Positions 9,434-17,502 of a stretch of 64,000 nt of DNA are shown here, piece by piece. The notes below the pieces were generated by a model. That model ran no database searches. It was not told where the DNA came from and worked only from the letters and a program-made list of their open reading frames with translations. This DNA is from Saccharopolyspora phatthalungensis. Lineage in GTDB: Bacteria; Actinomycetota; Actinomycetes; Mycobacteriales; Pseudonocardiaceae. The DNA lies in NCBI RefSeq assembly GCF_014203395.1, contig NZ_JACHIW010000001.1, positions 3,455,501-3,519,500 of the forward strand, written 5' to 3'. Numbering within the stretch: the first letter of the stretch is position 1; each line of letters opens with the position of its first letter. A program made the position numbers and the translations under genes.

Positions 9434-10405
9434 GTGCGGGCTTCGCGGTTGGTTTCGTTGTTGTGCCTGTTGCAGGTCCGGGAGGTCATGACCGGGCCGG
9501 AACTCGCCCGGGAACTGGAGGTTTCCGAGCGGACGGTGGCCCGGGACGTGCTCGCGCTGGCTGCGGCCGGGGTGCCGGTGTACGCCGAGCGCGGGAGGGC
9601 CGGTGGCTACCGGCTGCTCGGCGGCTACCGGGCGAAGCTCACCGGGCTGCACCAAGCCGAAGCCGAGGCGCTGTTCCTTGCCGGCGTGCCGGGCCCGGCG
9701 TGCGACATGGGGCTCGGGGAGGCCGTCGCTGCCGCGCGGCTCAAGGCGTCGGCCGCATTGGCCCCGCCGTTCCGCGATGCGCCGCAGCGGGTGGCGCAGC
9801 GTTTCCACCTGGATGCGCCCCGCTGGTTCCGGGAGGCCGAAACCCCTGCCGTGCTGCCGGAATTGAGCCGCGCGGTGTGGCGCGACCACAAGGTCGTCGC
9901 CCAGTACCGGCGCGGCGACCGGGAAGTGCGGCGCGAACTCCAGCCGTACGGACTGGTACTCAAGGCCGGCGTCTGGTACCTAGCCGCCCGCTACGGGCAG
10001 CGGTTCCTGACCTACCGCGTCGACCGCTTCCGCCAGGTCGAAATCAGCGACGAAGCCTTCGCCCGCGACGAGGCATTCGACCTCCCCACCTTCTGGGAGG
10101 CGAAGGCCGACGAGTTCGCCCGTTGCCTGCTGACCGAACGCGTCGGAATCCGGATCAGCCCGGCGGGCCTGCGCAAACTCCGCGCCACCACCGAGGGCAC
10201 GGCAGTCCGGGAAGCCGAAGCCGCCGCGAGCGGGCCGGACGCGCAAGGCTGGGTCACCACGACCCTGCCGGTGGAATCCCTCGACGTCGCCTACGACCAG
10301 ATCCTCAGGCTGGGCCCGGAAGCAGAAGTCCTCGATCCGCCCGGCCTCCGGCACCGCCTGGCCCACGCCGCCACCCGGCTAGCCGGTCTTTACAGTGATG
10401 GGTGA
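9434..10405 (+). CDS. HTH / WYL-domain transcriptional regulator (YafY-like)
   Basis: Probable transcription factor of 323 aa. The N-terminal winged HTH covers about residues 1-60 (MTGPELARELEVSERTVARD recognition region, then ERGRAGGYRLL, the usual YafY wing). The WYL domain lies around residues 140-215 with the motif VWYLAARYGQRFLTYRVDR. A WCX-like C-terminal part follows. Such proteins often sense nucleotides or metabolites and commonly control a neighbour. The convergent SDR gene 36 bp downstream is the nearest candidate, but this is only inferred. The start is GTG with a leaderless -10 box. Confidence 0.88.
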   Translation: MRASRLVSLLCLLQVREVMTGPELARELEVSERTVARDVLALAAAGVPVYAERGRAGGYRLLGGYRAKLTGLHQAEAEALFLAGVPGPACDMGLGEAVAAARLKASAALAPPFRDAPQRVAQRFHLDAPRWFREAETPAVLPELSRAVWRDHKVVAQYRRGDREVRRELQPYGLVLKAGVWYLAARYGQRFLTYRVDRFRQVEISDEAFARDEAFDLPTFWEAKADEFARCLLTERVGIRISPAGLRKLRATTEGTAVREAEAAASGPDAQGWVTTTLPVESLDVAYDQILRLGPEAEVLDPPGLRHRLAHAATRLAGLYSDG

Positions 10406-10440
10406 GGCGCACCCCGAGCGGACCTGGGTGCGCCTGATCG

Positions 10441-11358
10441 TCAGCGGTAGTCGGCGGGGTTTCCGCGCTTGCCACGCCACTCGACTTCTTGGATGTAGCG
10501 CCAGGCGTCGGGTTGGGAGCCGTCGACGTCGGTGAAGCCGTAGACCTTCGCCAGTTGGCCGCTGGACAGCGACTCCTCGTTCCACCGGGCCAGTTCCGGG
10601 TCCGTAGCCAGCGCGACCACCGCGCGGCCGACGAACTGCGGTGACTCCGAGATGCCGAAGCCTACCGGGGCCGTGGTGGACTCCCGCCAGTTCGCCTCGG
10701 TGACGCCGAAAAGTTCGAGCATCATCTCCGACCGCAGCCAGCCCGGCGTCAGCGATACCGCCGTGCCGCCGTGCTGCTTCAATTCCTCGCCCTGCGCCCG
10801 CGCGAGGCGGTGTGCCGCGACCTTGACGATGTCGAAGAACACACCGCCTTCGCTGCGGTAGTACCGCTCGTGCACCTCCGCCGTGCCGTCGGTGAGTTCC
10901 ACGACCAGCCCGCCGGGCCGCTTGATGAGCAGCGCCAGGGCGAAATGACTGGTGATCAGGTGCGCCTCGATGCCGACCCGCAGCCGTTGCAGGCCCTTGT
11001 GCAGGTCCTGTTCCCAAATCGGCTTGTGCCAGTCCATCAGGTGCTCGCCGCCGAGGTCGTTGACCAGGATGTCCAGCCGCCCCTGTTCCGACTCGATCCG
11101 CTGAACCAGCTCGCGGACCTGGTCCGGCTCGGTGTGGTCGACCCGGACCGCGATGCCCCGGCCACCCGCCCGGGTCACCAGGTCCGCGGTGTCCTCAATG
11201 GTCTCCGGCCGGTCGTAATCCGAGCGCTGCGCGCGAGTGCTGCGCCCGGTGCCGTAGACCGTCGCCCCGGCCGCCCCCAGCTCCGTGGCGATGCCGCGAC
11301 CCGCGCCGCGGGTCGCCCCGGCCACCAGCGCCACCTTGCCGTGCAGTTGTCCAGTCAT
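10441..11358 (-). CDS. SDR-family oxidoreductase with Phe at the catalytic Tyr position
   Basis: Short-chain dehydrogenase/reductase-like protein of 305 aa, predicted cytoplasmic. The nucleotide-binding motif is VAGATRGAGRGIA near residue 12, and the NNAG-type motif appears as LVNDLGG. The conserved segment that should read YxxxK is FDIVK: Phe175 (TTC, complement of 10834-10836) replaces the catalytic Tyr while Lys179 is kept. The C terminus is extended. The ATG follows an AGGAAAGGAA ribosome site on the minus strand. The substrate is unknown. The Tyr loss suggests weak or altered catalysis, or a structural or regulatory role. Confidence 0.85.
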   Translation of the reverse strand: MTGQLHGKVALVAGATRGAGRGIATELGAAGATVYGTGRSTRAQRSDYDRPETIEDTADLVTRAGGRGIAVRVDHTEPDQVRELVQRIESEQGRLDILVNDLGGEHLMDWHKPIWEQDLHKGLQRLRVGIEAHLITSHFALALLIKRPGGLVVELTDGTAEVHERYYRSEGGVFFDIVKVAAHRLARAQGEELKQHGGTAVSLTPGWLRSEMMLELFGVTEANWRESTTAPVGFGISESPQFVGRAVVALATDPELARWNEESLSSGQLAKVYGFTDVDGSQPDAWRYIQEVEWRGKRGNPADYR

Positions 11359-11823
11359 GCCTTGGTTTCCTTTCCTCCCGAATAGCTCGGGGAGCGACCA
11401 TGACAGCGAATCCGGACACCTCCGGTCGGGTTTTTCCGGGCGAGTCCGAAACTGCCTACCGCAACGCGTGGGCACGGCTCGGGGTACGGTGTTGGAGGTG
11501 ATCACGTCCGCGACGTGGTCGCCGCCAAGGGGAGGAACAAGACTGGGCTTGCTGCGGCGAACGGATTTGCCGGGCGTCGGCGGACGCGGTCGGGACGGAA
11601 GCGACGAGGTGCGCGGCACAACACACCTGCCGGGGATCGCGGCGTGGCTGCTGGACGCGGAGGCAGTTGGATGCCTACGGTCCCGACCAGGCACGGGATC
11701 GGCAGTACCGCGCATCCCACGCCGACAGCGATCGGGGAAACCCGCGCCGACGGCGACCGGTACCGCGACCGCCCCGGCGGTCGACGCAGAGAGCACAGAG
11801 CCACGATCAGGAAGGCGGATCCG
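11359..11823 (+). promoter_or_regulatory. Upstream region and long leader of ftsZ
   Basis: This is 465 bp between the divergent SDR gene and ftsZ. TACGGT at 11485-11490 is a good -10 box, with a predicted start point near 11497. Bases 11497-11508 and 11512-11523 form a 12-bp stem (two G-U pairs, CGC loop), so the transcript would begin with a hairpin and have a leader of about 327 nt. A GTG at 11498 opens a frame that runs to a TGA overlapping the ftsZ ATG, but its codon use is poor. A GGAAGGCGG ribosome site precedes ftsZ. No other gene is supported here. Confidence 0.45.
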
Positions 11824-13245
11824 ATGACGCCCCCGCACAACTATCTCGCGGTGATCAAGGTCGTCGGCATCGGTGGCGGCGGCGTCAATGCCGTGAACCG
11901 CATGATCGAGGTCGGGCTCAAAGGTGTCGAGTTCATCGCGGTGAACACCGACGCGCAGGCCCTGCTGATGTCGGATGCCGACGTCAAGCTCGACATCGGC
12001 CGCGAGCTGACCCGCGGCCTCGGGGCCGGTGCCGCGCCGGAGGTCGGCCACAAGGCCGCCGAAGACCACAAGGAAGAGATCGAAGAGGTCCTCAAGGGCG
12101 CCGACATGGTGTTCGTGACCGCCGGCGAGGGCGGCGGCACCGGCACCGGCGGCGCGCCCGTCGTCGCGTCGATCGCGCGCAAGCTAGGCGCGCTGACCAT
12201 CGGCGTGGTCACCCGGCCGTTCTCCTTCGAGGGCAAGCGCCGCGCGGCCCAGGCCGAACAGGGCATCAAGGAACTCCGCGAGTGCTGCGACACCCTCATC
12301 GTCATCCCCAACGACCGGCTGCTGCAGCTCGGCGACATCGGGGTGAGCCTGATGGATGCCTTCCGGTCCGCCGATGAGGTGCTGCTCTCCGGTGTCCAGG
12401 GCATCACCGACCTGATCACCACCCCGGGGCTGATCAACCTCGACTTCGCCGACGTCAAGAGCGTCATGTCCGGCGCGGGCAGCGCGTTGATGGGCATTGG
12501 CTCGGCGCGCGGCGAGGGCCGGGCGGTGCAGGCGGCGCAGAAGGCGATCAACTCGCCGCTGCTGGAGGCGTCGATGGAGGGCGCGCACGGCGTGCTGCTG
12601 GCCATCGCCGGCGGCTCCGATCTCGGGCTGTTCGAGATCAACGAGTCGGCGTCGTTGGTGCAGGAGTCCGCGCACCCAGAGGCGAACATCATCTTCGGTA
12701 CGGTCATCGACGACTCGCTGGGCGACGAGGTGCGGGTGACCGTGATCGCCGCCGGGTTCGACGCGGGCACGCCGACCCACAAGAAGCTCGACCCGACCAA
12801 GGTCGGCTCGCGGACCGAGGACGCCGAACCCGCCCCGGCCGCGGAGAAGTCCGCGCCGCAGGTGGTGGAGGGCGAAATCCGACCCGAGCCGCCGCGACCC
12901 GCCGCGGCGCCGCAGCCCGCTCCGGCACCGGCTCCTGCCCCGCAGGCGGAACAGCCGGTCGCGCCGCAGTCCGCCCAGCCGGTGGCTTCCGCGCAGCCGG
13001 AGTCCGGCCCGGAGCACGAGCCCCAGCAGCGGCCCAGCTTCGGCCAGCGGCCCGGCCTGTACGGCAGCGATGGTCCCGCGGCCGGCCAGCAGAACGTCTC
13101 GGTACCGAGCCGCCCGAGCGGCGGCTACCCGACGCACAGCGGCACTCCGACCTCCAGTCGTTCCGGGTCGCTGCCCAACCGCGCCATCCCGGTCAACGAC
13201 GACACCGATGACGACGTCGACATACCACCCTTCATGCGCCGCTGA
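11824..13245 (+). CDS. ftsZ: FtsZ, tubulin-like cell division GTPase
   Basis: Cytoskeletal GTPase that forms the Z ring. The protein is 473 aa. The GTPase domain opens [17 protein letters not shown], the tubulin signature [12 protein letters not shown] lies near residue 105, and the T7 synergy loop [11 protein letters not shown] is present. The activation domain ends around residue 320. A long Pro/Gln/Ala-rich linker (about 325-460) precedes the conserved C-terminal peptide [10 protein letters not shown], which in related species contacts SepF and FtsW. The frame is open upstream, but ATG 11824 fits the family start. A strong hairpin follows the stop. Confidence 0.97.
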   Translation: MTPPHNYLAVIKVVGIGGGGVNAVNRMIEVGLKGVEFIAVNTDAQALLMSDADVKLDIGRELTRGLGAGAAPEVGHKAAEDHKEEIEEVLKGADMVFVTAGEGGGTGTGGAPVVASIARKLGALTIGVVTRPFSFEGKRRAAQAEQGIKELRECCDTLIVIPNDRLLQLGDIGVSLMDAFRSADEVLLSGVQGITDLITTPGLINLDFADVKSVMSGAGSALMGIGSARGEGRAVQAAQKAINSPLLEASMEGAHGVLLAIAGGSDLGLFEINESASLVQESAHPEANIIFGTVIDDSLGDEVRVTVIAAGFDAGTPTHKKLDPTKVGSRTEDAEPAPAAEKSAPQVVEGEIRPEPPRPAAAPQPAPAPAPAPQAEQPVAPQSAQPVASAQPESGPEHEPQQRPSFGQRPGLYGSDGPAAGQQNVSVPSRPSGGYPTHSGTPTSSRSGSLPNRAIPVNDDTDDDVDIPPFMRR

Positions 13246-13285
13246 AGCGGTGTGCGGCCCCGCCCCGCGCGGCGCATGAGCGAGA

Positions 13286-13320
13286 ATCGACACCGGAAAC
13301 GGCTCGTTTCCGGTGTCGAT
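13286..13320 (+). terminator. Terminator hairpin after ftsZ
   Basis: A perfect 16-bp stem (13286-13301 with 13305-13320) with a 3-nt loop is followed by TTGT. It lies 40 bp past the ftsZ stop and 22 bp before pgeF, so pgeF expression may depend partly on read-through or on its own promoter. Confidence 0.75.
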
Positions 13321-13342
13321 TTGTGCGGGAGGCTGAGCAGCA

Positions 13343-14062
13343 GTGCGGATTCGGCGCGTGATCACCACGCGGGAGGGCGGGAGTTCCCGGCCGCCGTTCG
13401 ACTCCTTCAATCTGGGCGGCCGGGTCGGCGACGACCCCGCGGCCCTGGCGGCGAACCAGCGCAAGCTCGCCGAGGGCATCGGCCTGCCCGAGAACCGTCT
13501 GGTGTGGATGGAGCAGATCCACGGACGCACCGCGACCATCGTCGACGGGCCGCAGTCCGCCGCGGTGGAGGCGGCCGATGCGCTGGTGACCGCTGAGCCG
13601 AACCTGGCGTTGATCGCGCTGAGCGCGGACTGCGTGCCGGTGTTGCTCGGCGACCCGGAAACCGGTGTGGTTTCGGCGGTTCACGCCGGTCGGGTCGGGG
13701 CGCGCGTCGGCGTCCTCGTGGCGGCGCTGAAGGCGATGCGGGACGCCGGTGCCCGGCTGGACCGAATCGAGGCGCTGATCGGCCCGGCGGCCTGCGGCGA
13801 GTGCTATGAGGTGCCCGCCGAGATGCAGGCCGACGTCGAGCGCCACCTGCCCGGCAGCGCGTGCAAGACCCGCAAGGGCACGGCCGGGCTCGACCTGCGC
13901 GCGGGGCTCTGGGAGCAGTTGGCCGCCGCTGGGATCGCCAAGATCGGCGTCGATCCGCGCTGCACCATGGAGTCCCCGGAGCTCTACAGCCACCGCCGCG
14001 ACCGCGGGCGCACCGGCCGGTTCGCCGCTGTCGTCTGGGCCGAGCCGGAGGAGACCGCGTGA
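13343..14062 (+). CDS. pgeF: PgeF/YfiH-type multicopper polyphenol oxidase-like (laccase-domain) protein
   Basis: Member of the YfiH/LACC1 family, whose members act as purine nucleoside phosphorylase/adenosine deaminase or in peptidoglycan editing. The protein is 239 aa. The conserved zinc ligands and active-site residues are seen in WMEQIHGR (His), ALSADCVPVLL (Cys) and SAVHAGRVGARVG (His). GTG 13343 follows a GGGAGG ribosome site. The stop overlaps the yggS start by 4 bp. The position between ftsZ and yggS is conserved in actinobacteria. Confidence 0.9.
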   Translation: MRIRRVITTREGGSSRPPFDSFNLGGRVGDDPAALAANQRKLAEGIGLPENRLVWMEQIHGRTATIVDGPQSAAVEAADALVTAEPNLALIALSADCVPVLLGDPETGVVSAVHAGRVGARVGVLVAALKAMRDAGARLDRIEALIGPAACGECYEVPAEMQADVERHLPGSACKTRKGTAGLDLRAGLWEQLAAAGIAKIGVDPRCTMESPELYSHRRDRGRTGRFAAVVWAEPEETA

Positions 14063-14793
14063 CCGAGGAAATGCGGCGGGCCGAGCTGGCGGATTCGTTG
14101 CGCGAGGTCCGCGATCGGGTCGACCGGGCGTGCCTCGCGGCCGGGCGGCGGCCCGACGAGGTCGACCTGCTCGCGGTGACCAAGACCTTCCCAGCCTCGG
14201 ACGCGGCCCTGCTGGCCGATCTCGGGATGACCGAGTTCGCCGAAAACCGGGAGCAGGAAGCGCGCGAGAAGGTCGCCGAATTCGCCGCGCTGCGGCCGGA
14301 AGCGACGGTGCGTTGGCACATGGTCGGCCAGTTGCAGCGGAACAAGGCCCGGGCGGTGGTCCGGTGGGCCGACGTGGTCGAGTCGGTGGACAGCGAGCGG
14401 CTCGTCGAGGCGCTGCGCCGGGCCACCGCCAACGCCCTCGACGCGGGTGAACGACAGCGCCCGTTGGACGTGTTGTTGCAGGTCAGCCTGGATGAGGCGA
14501 CCGGTCGCGGGGGTTGTCGTCCGGACGACGTGCCGCCCCTCGCCGATATGATCATGCGTACGAGTGATCTTCGATTGCGAGGCGTGATGGCCGTCGCCCC
14601 CTTGGGTGGTGAGCCCGATGTGGCATTTGCCACACTTTCCGTGATCTCCGAGCGGCTGCGCCGAGATCACCCCGAAGCTGTCGAAGTGTCGGCGGGGATG
14701 TCCGGTGACCTGGAAAGTGCCGTTGCCCACGGCTCGACCCGGGTGCGTGTCGGAACCGCGTTGCTCGGTGGGCGGCGGTTAACCTCGCCGTAG
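14059..14793 (+). CDS. YggS-family PLP-homeostasis protein
   Basis: PLP-binding alanine-racemase-fold protein (YggS/PROSC/PLPBP family) that buffers pyridoxal phosphate. It has no known catalytic activity. The protein is 244 aa. The PLP Lys is in LLAVTKTFPA (about residue 39). FAENREQEAREK, RWHMVGQLQRNKAR and the phosphate-binding C-terminal stretch MSGDLESAVAHGSTRVRVG are typical. GTG 14059 overlaps the pgeF stop, so the two are coupled. sepF follows, as in most Gram-positive division clusters. Confidence 0.93.
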   Translation: MTEEMRRAELADSLREVRDRVDRACLAAGRRPDEVDLLAVTKTFPASDAALLADLGMTEFAENREQEAREKVAEFAALRPEATVRWHMVGQLQRNKARAVVRWADVVESVDSERLVEALRRATANALDAGERQRPLDVLLQVSLDEATGRGGCRPDDVPPLADMIMRTSDLRLRGVMAVAPLGGEPDVAFATLSVISERLRRDHPEAVEVSAGMSGDLESAVAHGSTRVRVGTALLGGRRLTSP

Positions 14794-14858
14794 CCGTGAA
14801 CAGGGGGTCGAGGGCCGGCCGCCTCGTGCTCGGTGTTAAGGAGTCGCAGAGGAAGGGC

Positions 14859-15497
14859 ATGCCGATGAGCGCTTTGCACAAGTTGAAGGCCTACTTCGGC
14901 ATGGTCCCCGCCGACGAGGTCGACGAGTACGACGACGATTCCGAATACCGCGACCGGTACGCCGACTCCGACCGAGACCCTTACGACGGCCCAGCTGACC
15001 GGATCGGGGGACGCCGCCGGGTGGGTACCCGCGGTGGCTACCAAGCGGAAGCCGCCGCCGAGCCGGAGAGCTTCGTCGAGGACTACCGGGAACCCGCGCC
15101 ACGGCCCCGTCGGCAGTGGACGCCGGACCCGCCGGCGCGCAGCACGTTGTCCGCCGACCCACCTCGGGAATCCGTCTCGCGGCTGCGGGCGGTCACCGAC
15201 ACCGGCACCCAGTTCAACCTGAGCAAGATCACCACGTTGCACCCGCGCAGTTACAGTGAGGCCCGGACGATCGGCGAGCAGTACCGCGACGGTACGCCGG
15301 TGATCATGAACCTGACCGAGATGGAGGAGGCCGATGCCAAGCGGCTGGTCGACTTCGCCGCCGGTCTGGCGTTCGCGCTGCGAGGGTCGATCGAGAAGGT
15401 CACCAACCGCGTGTTCTTGCTCTCACCGCCGAACGTGGACGTGGCGGCGGAGGACAAGCGGCGGCTCGCCGAGGGTGCCTTTTTCAACTACGGGTGA
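14859..15497 (+). CDS. sepF: SepF, FtsZ membrane anchor and bundling protein
   Basis: Cytoplasmic division protein that tethers FtsZ filaments to the membrane. The protein is 212 aa. The N-terminal amphipathic membrane-binding helix is MSALHKLKAYFGMVP. An acidic, Arg-rich disordered linker follows to about residue 120. The C-terminal SepF domain (about 120-205) has ITTLHPRSYSEARTIGEQY, VIMNLTEMEEADAKRLVDF and VFLLSPPNVDV. The frame is open upstream, but ATG 14859 after an AGAGGAAGG ribosome site fits. ATG 14865 is an equally possible start. Confidence 0.93.
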   Translation: MPMSALHKLKAYFGMVPADEVDEYDDDSEYRDRYADSDRDPYDGPADRIGGRRRVGTRGGYQAEAAAEPESFVEDYREPAPRPRRQWTPDPPARSTLSADPPRESVSRLRAVTDTGTQFNLSKITTLHPRSYSEARTIGEQYRDGTPVIMNLTEMEEADAKRLVDFAAGLAFALRGSIEKVTNRVFLLSPPNVDVAAEDKRRLAEGAFFNYG

Positions 15498-15516
15498 GTG
15501 GTGGCACAGTTGAAGC

Positions 15517-15801
15517 GTGAACCCGGTGCAGATCGTCCTGTTTTACGTTCTGTTCTTCTTCTGGTTGCTGCTCACGGGCCGTATTGTGATCGAACTCGTT
15601 CGTGTGTTCGCTCGCGATTGGCGGCCGGTCGGGGGGGTTGCAATCGCGTTGGAGAGCATCTACACAGTGACCGACCCAGCCGTAAAGTTGGTGCGTCGGG
15701 TGATTCCGACGGTCCGGATCGGCGGCGTCGGACTGGACCTATCGATTATGGTGCTGCTGCTGGTCGTGTTCATACTGATGCGACTGGTGCAGCCCGGGTG
15801 A
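15517..15801 (+). CDS. YggT-family membrane protein
   Basis: Small membrane protein of 94 aa with two hydrophobic segments (about residues 3-24 and 68-90). The central region reads RDWRPVGGVAIALESIYTVTDP and PTVRIGGVGLDLS, matching the YggT family, which is almost always found between sepF and divIVA in actinobacteria. A role in osmotic or envelope homeostasis linked to division is proposed for the family. GTG 15517 is 19 bp after the sepF stop. The molecular function is unknown. Confidence 0.88.
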   Translation: MNPVQIVLFYVLFFFWLLLTGRIVIELVRVFARDWRPVGGVAIALESIYTVTDPAVKLVRRVIPTVRIGGVGLDLSIMVLLLVVFILMRLVQPG

Positions 15802-15848
15802 CGGGGAACCCGGGCTACCCGCAGCCGAGGAGTGCGTGAGGTGATCTT

Positions 15849-16682
15849 GTGGGCTTGACCCCAGCCGACGTGCATAACGTCGCGTTCAGCAAACCTCCGA
15901 TCGGTAAGCGGGGCTACAACGAGGACGAGGTAGACGCATTCCTCGACCTGGTTGAAGCCGAGCTTGCCCGGCTGGTGGAGGAGAACAACGACCTGCGTAG
16001 CCAGGTGGAGCAGCTCGAGTCCCAGCTGCAGACCGCCCAGGTCGACTTGGACGATGCCCGCAGCCAGGCGGCGTCGGTTTCCTCGACCCCCGCCGCCCCA
16101 CCGGAGGAACCCCGCCGGCTTACCCCGGTCCCGGCGCCGACCGCCACTGAGCAGACGTCCCCGGGCGGTGATCACCACGTGCAGGCCGCCAAGGTGCTGG
16201 GCCTCGCGCAGGAGATGGCCGACCGGCTGACGGGTGAGGCCAAGGCCGAGGCGGACGGCATGTTGTCCGAGGCGCGGACGAAGTCCGAGCAGCTGCTTTC
16301 CGAAGCGCGCTCGAAGTCCGACAGCATGGTCAACGAGTCTCGGACCCGGGCCGAGACGATGCTCAACGACGCCCGCACCCGGGCGGAGACCCTGGAGCGG
16401 CAGGCCCGCGAGAAGGCCGCTGGCCTGGAGCGCGACGCGCAGCGCAAGCATGCCGAGGTGATGGGAAACATCACCCAGGAGAAGAACGCTCTCGAAAAGA
16501 AGATCGAGACCCTTCGCACGTTCGAGCGCGAGTACCGCACTCGACTGCAGACCTACCTGGAGTCGCAGTTGCGCGAACTGCAGGACCGGGGCTCGGCCGC
16601 GCCCGCCGACAGCAGCGGCAGCCGATCGTCAGGTCAGCAGGCCAGCTACAGCTTCGGGGCGCGCGCGGCCGAAGCCGGCTGA
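15849..16682 (+). CDS. wag31: Wag31/DivIVA, polar growth scaffold
   Basis: Coiled-coil cytoplasmic protein that marks the poles and recruits cell-wall synthesis. The protein is 277 aa. The N-terminal DivIVA lipid-binding domain reads [18 protein letters not shown] and [18 protein letters not shown] first coiled coil follows, then a Pro/Thr-rich linker (about 80-110). A long second coil contains strikingly regular heptad-like repeats of TR-AETMLND and [10 protein letters not shown] type (about 135-235), and the tail is Ser/Gly-rich. GTG 15849 is preceded by GAGG. A hairpin follows the gene. Confidence 0.94.
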   Translation: MGLTPADVHNVAFSKPPIGKRGYNEDEVDAFLDLVEAELARLVEENNDLRSQVEQLESQLQTAQVDLDDARSQAASVSSTPAAPPEEPRRLTPVPAPTATEQTSPGGDHHVQAAKVLGLAQEMADRLTGEAKAEADGMLSEARTKSEQLLSEARSKSDSMVNESRTRAETMLNDARTRAETLERQAREKAAGLERDAQRKHAEVMGNITQEKNALEKKIETLRTFEREYRTRLQTYLESQLRELQDRGSAAPADSSGSRSSGQQASYSFGARAAEAG

Positions 16683-16697
16683 CCAAGTTCGTTCGCA

Positions 16698-16733
16698 TCG
16701 GCGGCGACGGGCCGGAGAGCCCGTTGCCGCCGA
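16698..16733 (+). terminator. Hairpin after wag31
   Basis: A 15-bp stem with one mismatch (16698-16712 with 16719-16733) and a 6-nt loop lies between wag31 and the next gene. There is no T-tract. It may be a terminator of the non-U type common in actinobacteria, or a processing site. Confidence 0.5.
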
Positions 16734-16771
16734 CGTGTATCCGGACCGTTCGGCGAGGGGCGTGAGATCGC

Positions 16772-17221
16772 GTGCTGTTGGTCGTGCTGCTGCTGGTCTT
16801 GGCGGCCGGTGGTGTTCTGGCCGTCGCGGTCCTCGTCGGCGAACCGGACCTGGCGTGGTTGTCGGTGCTGGCCAGTGCCCTCGGCGTGGCGTTGCTGGTC
16901 GCCGATCGGCGGCGACTTCGGGCTGGCCCGGCGCGCGGGCGGCGGACGGCCGAGCCGGGGGCCGGTGGCAGGGACCCCGGCGAGGAACGCAGCAATGCGG
17001 CTGCGGCGGCAGATCCGGATGCCGAGGTGTTGGTGCTCGACGAGCTGCCGCGCTACCACGTGCGGACCTGCGAGTGGCTCGGTGCTCGGAAGACGATCGC
17101 GTTGCGGCTACGTGAGGCGCGGGAACTCGGCTTCACGCCGTGCGCCTACTGCGCACCGAACGCCACGCTGGCCGCCGAGGTCCGCAGATCTGACCACCGG
17201 CGGGACTCCGCGCTCCGGTGA
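16772..17221 (+). CDS. Two-TM membrane protein with an Ada-like metal-binding motif
   Basis: Unnamed actinobacterial protein of 149 aa, in the usual slot between wag31 and ileS. Two hydrophobic helices lie at residues 1-22 and 28-46, followed by an Arg/Gly/Ala-rich linker. The C-terminal part reads YHVRTCEWL, then LREARELGFTPCAYCAP. This Cys/His spacing (YH-x3-C ... GF-x-PC-x2-C) matches the small metal-binding fold seen in the N-terminal domain of Ada and in many surface proteins, so a zinc site is likely. The function is unknown. The start is GTG after GAGGGGCG. Confidence 0.75.
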   Translation: MLLVVLLLVLAAGGVLAVAVLVGEPDLAWLSVLASALGVALLVADRRRLRAGPARGRRTAEPGAGGRDPGEERSNAAAAADPDAEVLVLDELPRYHVRTCEWLGARKTIALRLREARELGFTPCAYCAPNATLAAEVRRSDHRRDSALR

Positions 17222-17239
17222 ATTCCGGTGGCGGGCACC

Positions 17240-17502
17240 CGGTAAGCTGGAACAACCAGGCGTTGATCCGGCCATCACCGGGGAGCCTCCGGAAGAACGG
17301 GCGCACTGCCGGGCTCGGTAGCAGCGGCAGGGCACCTCAGTAGAACCGGACGGGTCCGGCCCGTCACAGCCGGCAACGAGAGGTCGCCGACCCCGGTCGG
17401 CGGCAATCGGGGTGGTACCGCGGAACACGCGCGAGCAGGCGCGCGATGTGTCGTCCCCGGATTGTGCGGCGGAAACGACACACCGCGAGGAGCGCATCCG
17501 CG
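17240..17502 (+). ncRNA. T-box riboswitch controlling ileS (translational, actinobacterial type)
   Basis: Leader RNA that reads uncharged tRNA-Ile. A -10-like TAAGCT at 17243-17248 suggests a start near 17255. The specifier-loop region reads GATCCGGCCATCACCGG, with the isoleucine codon ATC at 17274-17276. The conserved T-box GGTGGTACCGCGG is at 17411-17423 and contains the UGGU that pairs with the tRNA acceptor end. Bases 17447-17454 pair with 17475-17482, just before the GCGAGGAG ribosome site. No T-tract terminator is seen, so control is most likely at translation initiation, as in mycobacterial ileS leaders. Confidence 0.88.

Noticed and set aside
11515..11823. In-frame N-terminal extension of FtsZ
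   Set aside because: The extension is Arg/Gly-rich with irregular codon use. FtsZ of the family begins at ATG 11824 with a good ribosome site.
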